Notes: a model not told the origin generated them from the letters alone. 64,000 nt of DNA from RBG-16-57-11 sp964503145 (GCA_964503145.1 CAZCYV010000003.1:1-64000); one strand, 5' to 3'; counted from the first letter of the stretch, positions 8,048 through 17,254 are shown. Numbers and translations: made by a program.

Positions 8048-10378
8048 TCAGGGCAGATTGAAACAATTCCCGCTCTCCAGGATCACGGTATGATCGGGGT
8101 TCGCCACCAGGGCACAAATCTGCGTGGCTTGCGCTGGCCGATCGCTGACGGCGAATCCGGTGAATGGGGACGGGCCGCCGTGCATCAGGCGATTCCCGCC
8201 GCCGCCTATCCCCACCTGGTCTGGCGGAACCGTGTTGAAGAAGAAGTGGATGTGCATCCCCGGGATCTCAGGCGTGAAATTCCGGGTCGTGAATTGAACG
8301 ACATAGCGATCCTGGCTGTCCACGCTGATGCCGCTGATCTCGACGAAGGGCTTCGCTGCGGCGACAGGGAGCGCGGGCGCTTCGACCACCTGCAGGCTGC
8401 TGATATCCCCAGAGACAGCCGCCAGTGAAATCGGTATCCAGCACGAATCGTCCAGGCTCTCAGGATTCTGGACATACCACCAGCCTTCGTCCACAGACAG
8501 GCCCCTGATCAGCACAGTGGAACGGGCGCTGAGCGGGGCGACCGCCGCGTAGGCCTGATCCGGGCCAGAATAACACAGCCCATCCTGGCGCATGGTCGCG
8601 GTAGGGACATCGGGCAAAGGAAAGCACCCGCCGCTGCCTGGCTGAACGCTGTGGTTCGGATTGGCGACCAGGATGCACATCTGAGAGGCGTTTTGGGGGC
8701 GGTCGCTGGCTTTATAACCCGAAAACGGGCGCGGGCCGCCATACAAAATCCACGGGCCTTTGCCCGGGACGCCGGCTTGTTCGAACGGAACCGTGTTGAA
8801 GAAGAAATGCACGTGCTCCCCAGGCAATTTCTCGGTGAACTCGAAGGTCTCGTAAAAAACGACATAGGCCCGGTCGGCGCCCATCTCGATGGCGTTGATA
8901 CGGGCGAAGGGAATGCCTGGGGGAACGGTGGCGGTGGGGATGAATTCCGGCGTGGGCGTAGGAGTGGGCGGCGCAGACGTGGCAGACGGCTCAAGCGTTG
9001 GCGATGCCATGGCGGTGGGTAGATTCAGTGCAGCCTCGGCCAGCGCTTGGGTTGCCGTGGGTGTCTGGGTAGGGAGATTCACCGCCCCGGCAAAAACCCC
9101 CGAGCGGTTGAGCAAGTAAACGCCCGCTGCCCCGCCAACTAGCAGGCAAAGCACGATCAGGATCAAGGCGGCACCGCCTCCGGCAAGCAGGGCTGGCCTG
9201 GGCAGGCCCGGCTTCGCCGCCGACGAGGCGACTGGCCGGCTGGCGGCCGCCGGGCGCGGCGCGGCTGCGCCACCCGGAGGCGTTGTGGGCGGGGACGCGG
9301 CGGCTTCCAGCCGTGTCGGCCCGGCAAAGCCCATCGGAACTCCCGGCGTGGAGGCGCTCTGTTGCTGAGCGCGCTGCGCCAGTTCGGCCTCGCGCAGCGT
9401 GCGTTCCGGGGGTTTGGCCGGCTGGGCTGGTGGACTCGCTGCGCCCGGCTCCAGGCGCGTGGCAGCCTGGTTTGGGGAGAGGCGCGCTGGCGGTTGAACC
9501 ACCTGGGCGACCATCGAGGCAGCGCCGCCTTCCAGGCGCTCGAGCGCACGCTTTAAGGCCGCCCCCATCTCCTGAGCACTTTGATAGCGATCTTCGCGGG
9601 CCTTAGCCAGCGATTTATGGATAATGGCGATGAGGTCGGCTGGCGTTTCCGGACGGAGCTGGCGCAAATCCGGCGGCGGGTCGTGCAAATGCATCATCAT
9701 CAGACTCATCGCCGAATCGGCGTGGAAAGGCGCGCTGCCAGCGACCATCTCGAACAGCGTCACCCCCAGCGAATAGATGTCCGAACGCGCATCCGGCGCC
9801 TCGCCGCGGATGACATCCGGCGACATGTACATCGCCGTGCCCACCACTGCGCCGGTCGTGGTATGCCTCGAACCGCCGACGATCTTGACAATCCCAAAAT
9901 CCATCAGGACCGCCCGCCCCTGCACATCGAGCATGATATTGGCGGGCTTGATATCTCGATGGATCAGGCTGCGCTCGTGGGCGTAACCCATAGCGCTGCA
10001 GACTTCCATGGCGATGCGCAGGGCGTCGTTGAGCGGCATGCGCTGCCCACTGCGGTTCAAACGCCGCAGGCGCTCCTGCAACGTCTCCCCAGGGATGAAC
10101 TCCTGCACCATATAGTAAACGTCGCCGTCGTAGTTGAAATCGAAGACCTGGGTGATGTTCGGATGGCGCAATTGCGCCACCGCGCGGGCTTCCTCTTCAA
10201 AACGGCTGATGAACTTCGGATCCTCGGACAGATGGGCGTGAATCATCTTCACCGCCACCACGCGCTGCAAGTTGGGATCCAACGCCTTATAAACCGCGGA
10301 CATCCCCCCTTGTCCCAGGATTTCCTGGATCTGATATCTACCGCCCAATGTCTTGCCAATCCAATTGGGTCGACTCAT
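8048..10378 (-). CDS. Transmembrane Ser/Thr protein kinase with duplicated extracytoplasmic domain
   Basis: 776 aa. The kinase domain spans about residues 12-280: glycine loop LGQGGMSAVY, Lys44 in VAVK, catalytic HRDIKPAN (Asp142), DFG at 160-162. A Pro/Ala-rich linker (about 290-395) leads to one transmembrane helix (about 396-423) and a Thr/Pro-rich stalk. Outside are two homologous units of about 100 residues (about 490-590 and 680-776) sharing HxHFFFNTVP, GGPxPFxG and ILVANPNH/ALVANPDH signatures. Between them lies an SH3b-like segment (CYSGPDQAY through WWYVQNPESLDDSCWIP). PASTA repeats are absent. GGAGGCTAACTA precedes the ATG. It sits between two FHA-domain genes, which are its likely phosphorylation-dependent partners. 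The ectodomain ligand is unknown. Confidence 0.88.
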   Translation of the reverse strand: MSRPNWIGKTLGGRYQIQEILGQGGMSAVYKALDPNLQRVVAVKMIHAHLSEDPKFISRFEEEARAVAQLRHPNITQVFDFNYDGDVYYMVQEFIPGETLQERLRRLNRSGQRMPLNDALRIAMEVCSAMGYAHERSLIHRDIKPANIMLDVQGRAVLMDFGIVKIVGGSRHTTTGAVVGTAMYMSPDVIRGEAPDARSDIYSLGVTLFEMVAGSAPFHADSAMSLMMMHLHDPPPDLRQLRPETPADLIAIIHKSLAKAREDRYQSAQEMGAALKRALERLEGGAASMVAQVVQPPARLSPNQAATRLEPGAASPPAQPAKPPERTLREAELAQRAQQQSASTPGVPMGFAGPTRLEAAASPPTTPPGGAAAPRPAAASRPVASSAAKPGLPRPALLAGGGAALILIVLCLLVGGAAGVYLLNRSGVFAGAVNLPTQTPTATQALAEAALNLPTAMASPTLEPSATSAPPTPTPTPEFIPTATVPPGIPFARINAIEMGADRAYVVFYETFEFTEKLPGEHVHFFFNTVPFEQAGVPGKGPWILYGGPRPFSGYKASDRPQNASQMCILVANPNHSVQPGSGGCFPLPDVPTATMRQDGLCYSGPDQAYAAVAPLSARSTVLIRGLSVDEGWWYVQNPESLDDSCWIPISLAAVSGDISSLQVVEAPALPVAAAKPFVEISGISVDSQDRYVVQFTTRNFTPEIPGMHIHFFFNTVPPDQVGIGGGGNRLMHGGPSPFTGFAVSDRPAQATQICALVANPDHTVILESGNCFNLP

Positions 10379-10433
10379 TAGTTAGCCTCCATACTCGTTC
10401 CCCCCAACCCGGACCGCGATCTATCGCAATGCA

Positions 10434-13400
10434 TCACCTGGCCCCATCCTTTCGATAGATGAATACCAGGATCAACACAAAGTTAATCAGGATGATCGAC
10501 GCCTGCATCGCCCAGGTGGTCAGAATCCTGGACCAGTACTGCGCCGTATCCGACTTGTCCACGAAGGCCCAACCGAAGTTCTTGTGAAAATTATCGATCA
10601 TGCCCTCGGCCTTGCCCACTGCGGCGTTGCGATTAATCTCCCAGGTGGCTTTCTCCTCCTGGTAAGCCTTCATGTCTTCGGCGTATTGATCGGCACGGGC
10701 CTGGTAGGCGTTGATCTCTGCCCGGTAAGCGTCCTGGATTTCCTGGGTCTTCTTCTGATATTCCTGTAGCGATTGCAGATACAAGGCCATCGCCACCTGA
10801 TCGCTTGGGTCGCTGGGTTGTTCCGGCGCAGGCGGGATCTCTGGTTCAGCGGGCGGATCGCCGATAGGAGCAGGCTCCACCGGCTCCGGCTGGTCGATCG
10901 CCGGGTCGTAGAATTCGCCCAACCCCGGGAAGTTGCACGAATTCTGGCGTAAGGCGTTGAGGCCCATACAGCGACAGCCAAGGTCTTGCTTTTCTTGCAG
11001 CGTCAGGTCTTCCCGCTCTGCCTTGGTCAAATTCGTCCAGCAGGCATCCGCCGCCACATCCGAGCCTAAGCCGGTGATCCCCATGATGGCTTCGAAGGAC
11101 CAGCGCGAGGAGGTGATGGCGCTGATCTCCGGCGGCATCGGGATCAGCGCGCCGCCCAAAACCACCTGCGGGATGATCAGCAGGATCACGATCAAGGGGG
11201 CGGAGTTGGCGTTCGGAGCCAGGGCGGAGGCCAGCAGACCGAGCATCATGCCTGCCAGGGTGCCCAACACCAGAGTAATGTAGAAAAGAATAAACTCTTC
11301 AGCGCCTCCCGGCATCTTGAAGGCCAGATAGTGAATGATGGTGTAGGCAGCCGCCTGATACAGCGCCAGCAGGCCGGCTACCCAGATTTTGGACATCACA
11401 TAGGGCAGCACCTTCAGATTGACCAGGCGCTCGCGCTTGAAGATTTCGGCCTCTTTGACGAATTCGCGCATCTGAGACAGGCCGCCGATCATGATGGCGA
11501 AGATGATCGGCTGGAACACCGACACAATGGCATTGGCTGCGTCGCCATCGAAGAAGGAGAACAGGTCGCGCCCCAAGATGACAGCAAGCAACACATCCAG
11601 CATGGCGACCAACGGCGCCGATAGCAGCATCAAGATCAGGCTGGCGCGGTCGCGGGTCAGGATTTTAACGTTGCGCCCAGAGAGGATGCCAAACTGGCGC
11701 AGGCCAGAGACCCTGGCGCGCTGTGGTTTGGGCGCCGCCGCCCTGGCCTCCCGGCTGGCCGGCGCAGGCGCGGGTTTCGCGCCGTCGATGCTTCGCCCCA
11801 ACGCCTGCAGCGGTTGGACGATATGCTGTTGATAAGCCGGATGCTGCCGATAGCGCTGCGCCCAATCCTCAGCTTTGCCTTTAGAGGGATCATCCAGGAT
11901 GGCATAGATTTCGTCGAACTCCATCGCCCTGGCGCGCCGGTCGCGCTCGTCGCGGAATTGATCGAAGTACCTCAGCGCCTCGTCTGGCGGCCCAAACCAG
12001 GCCACATACCCGCCGCGCGCCAGAAAGACGACCTTATCCGCCAGCATGACGTTCTTGGTGGCGTGGGTGATCAGCACGATCGTGCGACCCTGGTCGGCCA
12101 GGCGACGCATCAGGTGCATCAGCGCCGTCTCCGTGCCCGGATCCAGACCCGAGGTCGGCTCATCCAGGAAGAACAGCCCCGGCTTGGTGAGCAGTTCGAC
12201 GCCGATCGAGACGCGCTTCTGCTGGCCGCCGCTTAGCCCGCTGATCTGCACATCCTTGCGATGCACCAAATCCAGGTCTTGCAACACTTCCATAATACGC
12301 TGATGACGCTCCTGGTGGCTCGTATCGGGAGGCATGCGCAGCCGGGCGGCGTAATCCAGCGCCTGATAAACGGTCAACTCCATGTGGATGATGTCTTTTT
12401 GCGGCACAAAGCCGATCTCGTTGCGAATGGCGTCAAAATTGCGATAGATGTCGATATCGTTGACCAGCACGCGGCCATGCGTCGCCGGGCGAAAGCCGGC
12501 GATCGCGTCCAACAGCGTGGACTTGCCGCCGCCGCTCTGCCCCACAACCACAATGAATTCCTTCGGCCGGTAAATCAGCGAGATGTCTTTCAGCAGGTTC
12601 AGGTCCTTGCGCACCCATTTGTTCAACCCCAGGACCTCCACGCGCATCCCGCCGGTCTCCTGGATTTGCGCCAACTGGTCCTGGCCCAGGACGAAGCGCT
12701 GCGGGCCAATGCGGATGGTGTCGCCAGCCTGAAGCCAGACCTCGGCGTCGATGCGCCGATCGTTGACGAAGGTGCCATTCGAACTGTTCAGATCGCGCAC
12801 TCGATAGCGCTGGCCGACGCGCTCGACCAGGGCATGGTAGCGCGAGACAGTAGGCGCCGTCAGTACGATGTCGTTGCTTGGGTCGCGGCCGATCTGTAGC
12901 CGGTTCTTTTCGCTGAAATCGATCTGCCGCGCCTCTGGATGCACTCCTGCATCTCCTGGGGCCAGATATACCATCGTGACCATCATCCCAGGGTCGAGGC
13001 TGCCGATGCGCAGGGTATCGCCGTCGTTCAAGCGGCGGGCTTCCTGGAGTGGCGCCCCGGCAAAAAGCACCGGGTTTGCCGCCTCCGGCAACACACGGAA
13101 TTGATAACCGCCATTGACGCGCTCGATCACCGCATGGTGGCCGGAAACGATTCTGGAGGAGAGGATAATATCGTTATCGCTGGCGCGCCCCACGGTGACC
13201 CTTTCGCCCACCAGGCTGTAGCTCTGCGCGCTTTCCCCGGCGACGGTCACCAGAAGCTGCGGGGGGCGGCGGTCTTTGTCGGCAGAAATATCCATCTGCA
13301 TTGCAGTAGTCATCGGGGAGCGCTCTGAAGCCACCAGGCGCGTCTCTTGATGCGCCTCAGGCAGCGCCGGTTTCTCCTGCTCCGCCACGGTCAGCGCTGC

Positions 13401-13727
13401 GCCCGCCGCAGCCTGCGTCGCCGGCAGCCCTTCAATTCTGAGTCGAATCGCTTTGCCCAGGTATAGCACGTCTCCAGAACTTAAAGGCGTCGGCGCAGAG
13501 ATGCGCCGACTGTTGACAAAAGTGCCATTAGAGCTGCCGAGATCCTCGACCATGTACCGGTTGTCCGCCAGGAAGATGCGCAAATGGCGGCGTGAAACGG
13601 ATGGCGAGTTGATCACCAGATCATTGCCCGCCTCGCGGCCGACGACAAACTCAGGCCCGCTCAGAGTCACTACACGGCCAGGGTCTGGGCCTTCTTCGAT
13701 GACCATTTTAGGGGTTGCCTGATACAT
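10434..13727 (-). CDS. Triple-FHA ABC-2 type transporter (ABCG-like half transporter)
   Basis: 1097 aa from the preferred ATG (GGAGGA 8 bases upstream; the frame stays open to 13787). Three FHA domains come first: about 10-100 (GREAGND, SRRHLR, GSSNGT), 155-240 (GRASDND, SGHHAV; SSNGT-like loop degenerate) and 270-345 (GRDPSND, SRYHAL, NSSNGT). An ABCG-type ATPase follows (about 358-600) with Walker A GQSGGGKST, signature LSGGQQKR, Walker B LFFLDEPT and the H-loop His. An ABC-2 permease with about six helices follows. A long Pro-rich and then charged, coiled-coil-like segment is inserted before the last helix, probably outside the membrane. The substrate is unknown. It is first in the operon with the kinase and the FHA-lipase. 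Confidence 0.88.
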   Translation of the reverse strand: MYQATPKMVIEEGPDPGRVVTLSGPEFVVGREAGNDLVINSPSVSRRHLRIFLADNRYMVEDLGSSNGTFVNSRRISAPTPLSSGDVLYLGKAIRLRIEGLPATQAAAGAALTVAEQEKPALPEAHQETRLVASERSPMTTAMQMDISADKDRRPPQLLVTVAGESAQSYSLVGERVTVGRASDNDIILSSRIVSGHHAVIERVNGGYQFRVLPEAANPVLFAGAPLQEARRLNDGDTLRIGSLDPGMMVTMVYLAPGDAGVHPEARQIDFSEKNRLQIGRDPSNDIVLTAPTVSRYHALVERVGQRYRVRDLNSSNGTFVNDRRIDAEVWLQAGDTIRIGPQRFVLGQDQLAQIQETGGMRVEVLGLNKWVRKDLNLLKDISLIYRPKEFIVVVGQSGGGKSTLLDAIAGFRPATHGRVLVNDIDIYRNFDAIRNEIGFVPQKDIIHMELTVYQALDYAARLRMPPDTSHQERHQRIMEVLQDLDLVHRKDVQISGLSGGQQKRVSIGVELLTKPGLFFLDEPTSGLDPGTETALMHLMRRLADQGRTIVLITHATKNVMLADKVVFLARGGYVAWFGPPDEALRYFDQFRDERDRRARAMEFDEIYAILDDPSKGKAEDWAQRYRQHPAYQQHIVQPLQALGRSIDGAKPAPAPASREARAAAPKPQRARVSGLRQFGILSGRNVKILTRDRASLILMLLSAPLVAMLDVLLAVILGRDLFSFFDGDAANAIVSVFQPIIFAIMIGGLSQMREFVKEAEIFKRERLVNLKVLPYVMSKIWVAGLLALYQAAAYTIIHYLAFKMPGGAEEFILFYITLVLGTLAGMMLGLLASALAPNANSAPLIVILLIIPQVVLGGALIPMPPEISAITSSRWSFEAIMGITGLGSDVAADACWTNLTKAEREDLTLQEKQDLGCRCMGLNALRQNSCNFPGLGEFYDPAIDQPEPVEPAPIGDPPAEPEIPPAPEQPSDPSDQVAMALYLQSLQEYQKKTQEIQDAYRAEINAYQARADQYAEDMKAYQEEKATWEINRNAAVGKAEGMIDNFHKNFGWAFVDKSDTAQYWSRILTTWAMQASIILINFVLILVFIYRKDGAR

Positions 13728-13829
13728 CACATTTTCCTCCACCACTGAAAGACTCGGCGGGCCGAGGCGCACAAAACGACAACACAATAACTTGACAATT
13801 TAGAACGTATTACTACATTATGAACCTGG

Positions 13830-13857
13830 ATTATATCCTAAGGAGGGGGGGTGTCAA
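13830..13857 (-). promoter_or_regulatory. Consensus sigma70 promoter of the FHA-ABC/kinase/lipase operon
   Basis: On the minus strand TTGACA (complement of 13852-13857) and TATAAT (complement of 13830-13835) are separated by 16 bases, a perfect match to both hexamers. It lies about 100 bases upstream of the ATG at 13727. The spacer contains a run of seven C. Confidence 0.75.
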
Positions 13858-13905
13858 GGAGTTATGGTCAAAAAGGTTGAGGCAATCAGAATTCAACCAC
13901 AAACA

Positions 13906-13928
13906 GGGCAGGCCTATCTGGCCTGCCC
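13906..13928 (-). terminator. Hairpin terminator downstream of lexA
   Basis: GGGCAGGCC (13906-13914) and GGCCTGCCC (13920-13928) form a perfect 9-bp stem with a 5-base loop 22 bases past the lexA stop. The T content after it on the minus strand is modest (TGTTTGTGGTT), so the efficiency is uncertain. Confidence 0.6.
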
Positions 13929-13950
13929 TGCGTCTGGAGCCGGAACAAAT

Positions 13951-14667
13951 TTACGACAACAGACCTTTGACCTGGCGGATCACCATGACCACCTTGCCCT
14001 GGATCTGGACAATCGAGGGATCGTCGATGTAAATAGCCTGCATGGTGGGGTTAGCGGGTTGCAACCGTACCCGGCCTTTTTCCAGGTAGAAATACTTTAG
14101 CGTGGTCTCGTCGCGGTCTCGCAGCCATACTGCGACCATCTCCCCGTTGCGCGCTTCCTGGGCTGGCTTCACGATCACGATGTCGCCATCGTACACCATG
14201 GCGTCGATCATCGAGTCCCCTTGCACCTCCAGGGCAAAAAGGCCCTCGCCTTTCTCGCCCTTGGGCAACAGGCTGGCAGCCACATCGACCATGCTCTCGG
14301 AGTCATAATATGAGAAATCCGTAGCAGGAACGGGCATCGGGGCGCCAGCCACGATGCGGCCAGCGATCGGGATGCGCAGCACATCGCCCACCGCCTGTCC
14401 CAGATTTTCGGCCGACTGGCGCAAGGCTGTACTGGCCGATTTGAGCAGGCGGATACCTCGCGACACGCCCTCGTCGCGCTGGATATAGCCCATACTCTGG
14501 AGTTGGTCCAGGTAATAATTCACCACCGAGGTGGAGGAGATTTTCGTCTGTTCGCAAATTTCTCGAATGGCTGGAGGGTAGCCGTACTTCTTCTGGAAAG
14601 TCTCCAGCACTTCCAGGATCTTCTTATGGCGTTCGCTCAGATCCTTGCGGCGTTGTCTGGCCATCAT
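13951..14667 (-). CDS. lexA: LexA SOS repressor
   Basis: 238 aa. The N-terminal winged helix covers about residues 8-75 and resembles LexA (KYGYPPAIREICEQ). The self-cleavage site is Ala107-Gly108 in GRIVAGAP. The catalytic dyad is Ser152 (GDSMID) and Lys191 (ETTLKYF). It represses DNA-damage genes until RecA-stimulated autocleavage. The ATG follows GGAGGTGAACG; a second ATG lies directly after it. A good LexA-type palindrome sits within its own promoter, indicating autoregulation. It is transcribed alone, divergent from the glycosyltransferase cluster. Confidence 0.95.
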   Translation of the reverse strand: MMARQRRKDLSERHKKILEVLETFQKKYGYPPAIREICEQTKISSTSVVNYYLDQLQSMGYIQRDEGVSRGIRLLKSASTALRQSAENLGQAVGDVLRIPIAGRIVAGAPMPVPATDFSYYDSESMVDVAASLLPKGEKGEGLFALEVQGDSMIDAMVYDGDIVIVKPAQEARNGEMVAVWLRDRDETTLKYFYLEKGRVRLQPANPTMQAIYIDDPSIVQIQGKVVMVIRQVKGLLS

Positions 14668-14723
14668 CGTTCACCTCCGGTCTTAATGCCGATGCCAATA
14701 ATTCGCATATATGTTCCAAAATA

Positions 14724-14752
14724 ATAATAACAGAACATTCGTTCTGTGTCAA
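14724..14752 (-). promoter_or_regulatory. lexA promoter with embedded SOS box
   Basis: On the minus strand TTGACA (complement of 14747-14752) and TATTAT (complement of 14724-14729) lie 17 bases apart. The palindrome CAGAACATTCGTTCTG (14731-14746) fills the spacer and contains GAACnnnnGTTC, the Gram-positive (DinR-type) LexA box. Binding there would block RNA polymerase. TATATGTTCC next to it (about 14708-14717) may be a half site. Confidence 0.85.
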
Positions 14753-14862
14753 GGATTTTTGATAGATTTAATCGCTTTTTCAAACCAGAACACTCAACGC
14801 TGGCCCATTTTCCTGGTTTTGTGGCATAATCTTCTGACGCACCAGGTTTGATTTGGAGAACA

Positions 14863-15306
14863 ATGGCACGCGACCTACCCACCCGACTGGTTTACGCCCG
14901 AAACTGGCCCCTGCTTGGGCGCCTGGCCTACTACGCCTTGAAGCTGCTTGGCGTGGAAATCCCGCGCTCGGTGCCCATCGGCGAAGATTTCGAATTGGCG
15001 CATGGCGGCGTGGGCGTGGTGATCCATTCGCGCGCGGTGATCGGGGCGCGGGTCAAGATTTACCCTGGGGTGACCCTGGGAAGGGCAGACATCCACCTGC
15101 CCATGGAGCGCTCAAAATTCATGGGCATCGTGATCGAGGACGATGTGATCCTGTCCCCTGGCGCCAAAGTGTTGTGCAAAGAAGGCACGTTGCGCGTGGC
15201 GCGCGGCACAGTCGTGGGCGCCAACGCCGTGCTGCTCCAATCCACCGGTGAAAACGAAGTCTGGGCAGGGGTGCCAGCGCGCTGCATCGGCCAGCGTGAG
15301 GCATAA
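14863..15306 (+). CDS. Serine acetyltransferase-like hexapeptide-repeat acyltransferase
   Basis: 147 aa from the ATG after TTGGAGAACA. Left-handed beta-helix (hexapeptide) repeats run over about residues 45-140 (VPIGEDFELAHGGVGVVIHS, VIGARVKIYPGVTLG, VVGANAVLL) and end in the WAGVPAR motif typical of serine O-acetyltransferase-type acyltransferases. It is shorter than CysE and lacks most of the CysE N-terminal helical domain. As first gene of a run of glycosyltransferases it more likely O-acetylates a sugar or lipid-linked glycan than makes O-acetylserine; that is inferred from context. The next gene starts 3 bases after its stop. Confidence 0.8.
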   Translation: MARDLPTRLVYARNWPLLGRLAYYALKLLGVEIPRSVPIGEDFELAHGGVGVVIHSRAVIGARVKIYPGVTLGRADIHLPMERSKFMGIVIEDDVILSPGAKVLCKEGTLRVARGTVVGANAVLLQSTGENEVWAGVPARCIGQREA

Positions 15307-15309
15307 CGC

Positions 15310-16380
15310 ATGCATACGAAACCCCCAAATCGAGTCTGCCTGGTGCCTCGACTGAATGGCGTTGGTGGGATGGTCTCCTTCCAGCACAAGCTGGCGCAGG
15401 GACTGCGAGCGCGCCAGATCGAGGTGACTTACGATCTGGCTGACCGTCCTTATCAGTGTGTGCTGGTCATCGGCGGGACGCGCAACCTGGCTGGGCTATG
15501 GCGCGCCCGGCGTCAGAGCGTCCCCGTAGTCCAAAGGCTCGACGGGATGAACTGGTTGCACCGCCTCAGGGGGCAACTCCGTTCAGACATGCGCCATTAC
15601 CTGCGCGCCGAATATGGCAATATGCTCCTGCAGTTGATCCGCTCCCGACTAGCGGTACGGATTGTCTACCAAAGCGAGTTCGCCCGCCGTTGGTGGGAAC
15701 GCGTTTATGGCCCTGCTCCGGCGCTCAACCGGGTGATCCACAACGGCGTCGATTTGCAGGTCTATACGCCGATTGGCAGCGAGCAGCCGCCGCCCGATCG
15801 CTGGCGGCTGCTGATGGTGGAAGGCAGCCTGATGGGCGGATACGAGCATGGGCTACAGGTCGCATCGCAACTGATCGAGCGCCTGGCAACCGCCCACCAT
15901 GCCGAACTGGGCAGGCCGCTCGAATGGATGGTCGTCGGTCGTGTCCCGGAAGAACTGCGGCGGCGCTGGGCGGAGTATCTCAGCCAGCGTGCGCCACAGG
16001 CGCGGGTCACCTGGGGTGGCCTGGTGGAAAGCACAAAAATTCCGCAGATCGATCGCAGCGCACATCTGTTGTACTCGGCGGATATCCACCCTGCCTGCCC
16101 AAATTCGGTCATCGAAGCGCTGGCCTGCGGCCTGCCGGTGCTGGCCTTCGACACCGGCGCGCTGCCCGAGATCGTATCACCGCAGGCGGGTCGCATTGTG
16201 CCGTATGGCGGCGATCCGTGGAAGCTCGATCCGCCGGATATCGCCGCCCTGGCTCGAGGCGCAGTGGAGATCCTGCAGGCTGGCGAAGCGATGCGCCGGG
16301 CTGCCCGCGCCCGCGCCGAAGGCGCATTCAGCCTGGAGATGATGGTCGAAGCGTATCTGGACTTTCTAGGAGGCGATTGA
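15310..16380 (+). CDS. Family 4-like glycosyltransferase
   Basis: 356 aa with a GT-B fold. The N-terminal domain has the Gly-rich acceptor loop (PRLNGVGGMVSFQHKLAQGL). The C-terminal domain has the nucleotide-sugar region: HNGVDLQVYTP, then ACPNSVIEALACGLPVLAFDTGALPEIV, the GT4 EX7E-type motif (Glu of VIEAL through Glu of LPEIV). It transfers a sugar from a nucleotide donor, probably for a cell-surface polysaccharide or glycolipid. Donor and acceptor cannot be told from sequence. It lies 3 bases after the acyltransferase and overlaps the FkbM gene region closely, as one operon. Confidence 0.85.
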   Translation: MHTKPPNRVCLVPRLNGVGGMVSFQHKLAQGLRARQIEVTYDLADRPYQCVLVIGGTRNLAGLWRARRQSVPVVQRLDGMNWLHRLRGQLRSDMRHYLRAEYGNMLLQLIRSRLAVRIVYQSEFARRWWERVYGPAPALNRVIHNGVDLQVYTPIGSEQPPPDRWRLLMVEGSLMGGYEHGLQVASQLIERLATAHHAELGRPLEWMVVGRVPEELRRRWAEYLSQRAPQARVTWGGLVESTKIPQIDRSAHLLYSADIHPACPNSVIEALACGLPVLAFDTGALPEIVSPQAGRIVPYGGDPWKLDPPDIAALARGAVEILQAGEAMRRAARARAEGAFSLEMMVEAYLDFLGGD

Positions 16381-16381
16381 T

Positions 16382-17245
16382 TTGGGCGAGTCAAAGGTCC
16401 TGCTCTCTTTGGCCGCCTGGGCAGCCCGCTGGTTGCCCTTGCCGCTGAAGCGCGCGCTTTACCGCATCCAGCCGCTGGCGCGGGCGATCCGCAATGGCCT
16501 GAACCGCGTTGCGCCGGTCGGTCTGACTCAGGTCGAAATCGCCGCCGGCGGGCTGGCAGGCGATCGGATGTGGTTGGATTTGCACGACGAGAAGGATTAC
16601 TGGCTGGGCACCTATGAACCCGAACTGCAGGCTGCCCTGGCCGATCTGGTTCAACCGGGGATGGTGGCTTACGACGTGGGAGCGAACATCGGTTATATCA
16701 GCCTGCTGCTGGCGCGGCGGGTGGGCAAAACGGGCCAGGTCTGTGCCTTCGAAGCGCTGCCGACAAACCTGGAACGGCTACGGATGAACCTGGCGTTGAA
16801 CGACACGGGGAAAATCGTCACCATCGTGCCGGCGGCTGTGGTGGAAACCGAACGCCTGGTGCGCTTTCTGGTCGGTCCTTCGGGCGGAATGGGCAAAGCG
16901 AACGGCTCGGCGGGGCGCAGGGATGTGGCTTATTCGGCCGAAATCGAAGTCGAAGGCCTTTCGCTCGATGGGTTCATCTTCGAGCGCAAACAGCCGGCCC
17001 CACAGGTGATCAAAATGGACATCGAGGGCGGCGAAGTGTTGGCGTTACCGGGGATGACCCACACCCTGGAGCAATCCAGGCCGCTCTTGCTGTTGGAACT
17101 GCACGGCCCAGAAGCCGCTCAGGTCGCCTGGGAGACGCTCACCTCACGCGGCTACCGCCTGTGCCGCATGGCAAAAGGGTATCCAACTCTGGCCGCACGG
17201 GAAGCGCTGGATTGGAAAGCCTACGTGGTGGCTTTCCCGTCGTAA
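16382..17245 (+). CDS. FkbM-family SAM-dependent methyltransferase
   Basis: 287 aa starting at TTG 16382, two bases after the preceding stop, with AGGAGG about 10 bases upstream. SAM-binding motif I is VAYDVGANIGYISLLLA, followed by CAFEALPTNLERLRMN. The family-typical VIKMDIEGGEVLALPGM lies near residue 210. FkbM enzymes O-methylate hydroxyls, often on sugars in glycan clusters. Here it is flanked by glycosyltransferases, so a glycan substrate is likely but unproven. Confidence 0.87.
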   Translation: MGESKVLLSLAAWAARWLPLPLKRALYRIQPLARAIRNGLNRVAPVGLTQVEIAAGGLAGDRMWLDLHDEKDYWLGTYEPELQAALADLVQPGMVAYDVGANIGYISLLLARRVGKTGQVCAFEALPTNLERLRMNLALNDTGKIVTIVPAAVVETERLVRFLVGPSGGMGKANGSAGRRDVAYSAEIEVEGLSLDGFIFERKQPAPQVIKMDIEGGEVLALPGMTHTLEQSRPLLLLELHGPEAAQVAWETLTSRGYRLCRMAKGYPTLAAREALDWKAYVVAFPS

Positions 17246-17254
17246 GGACGGCTC

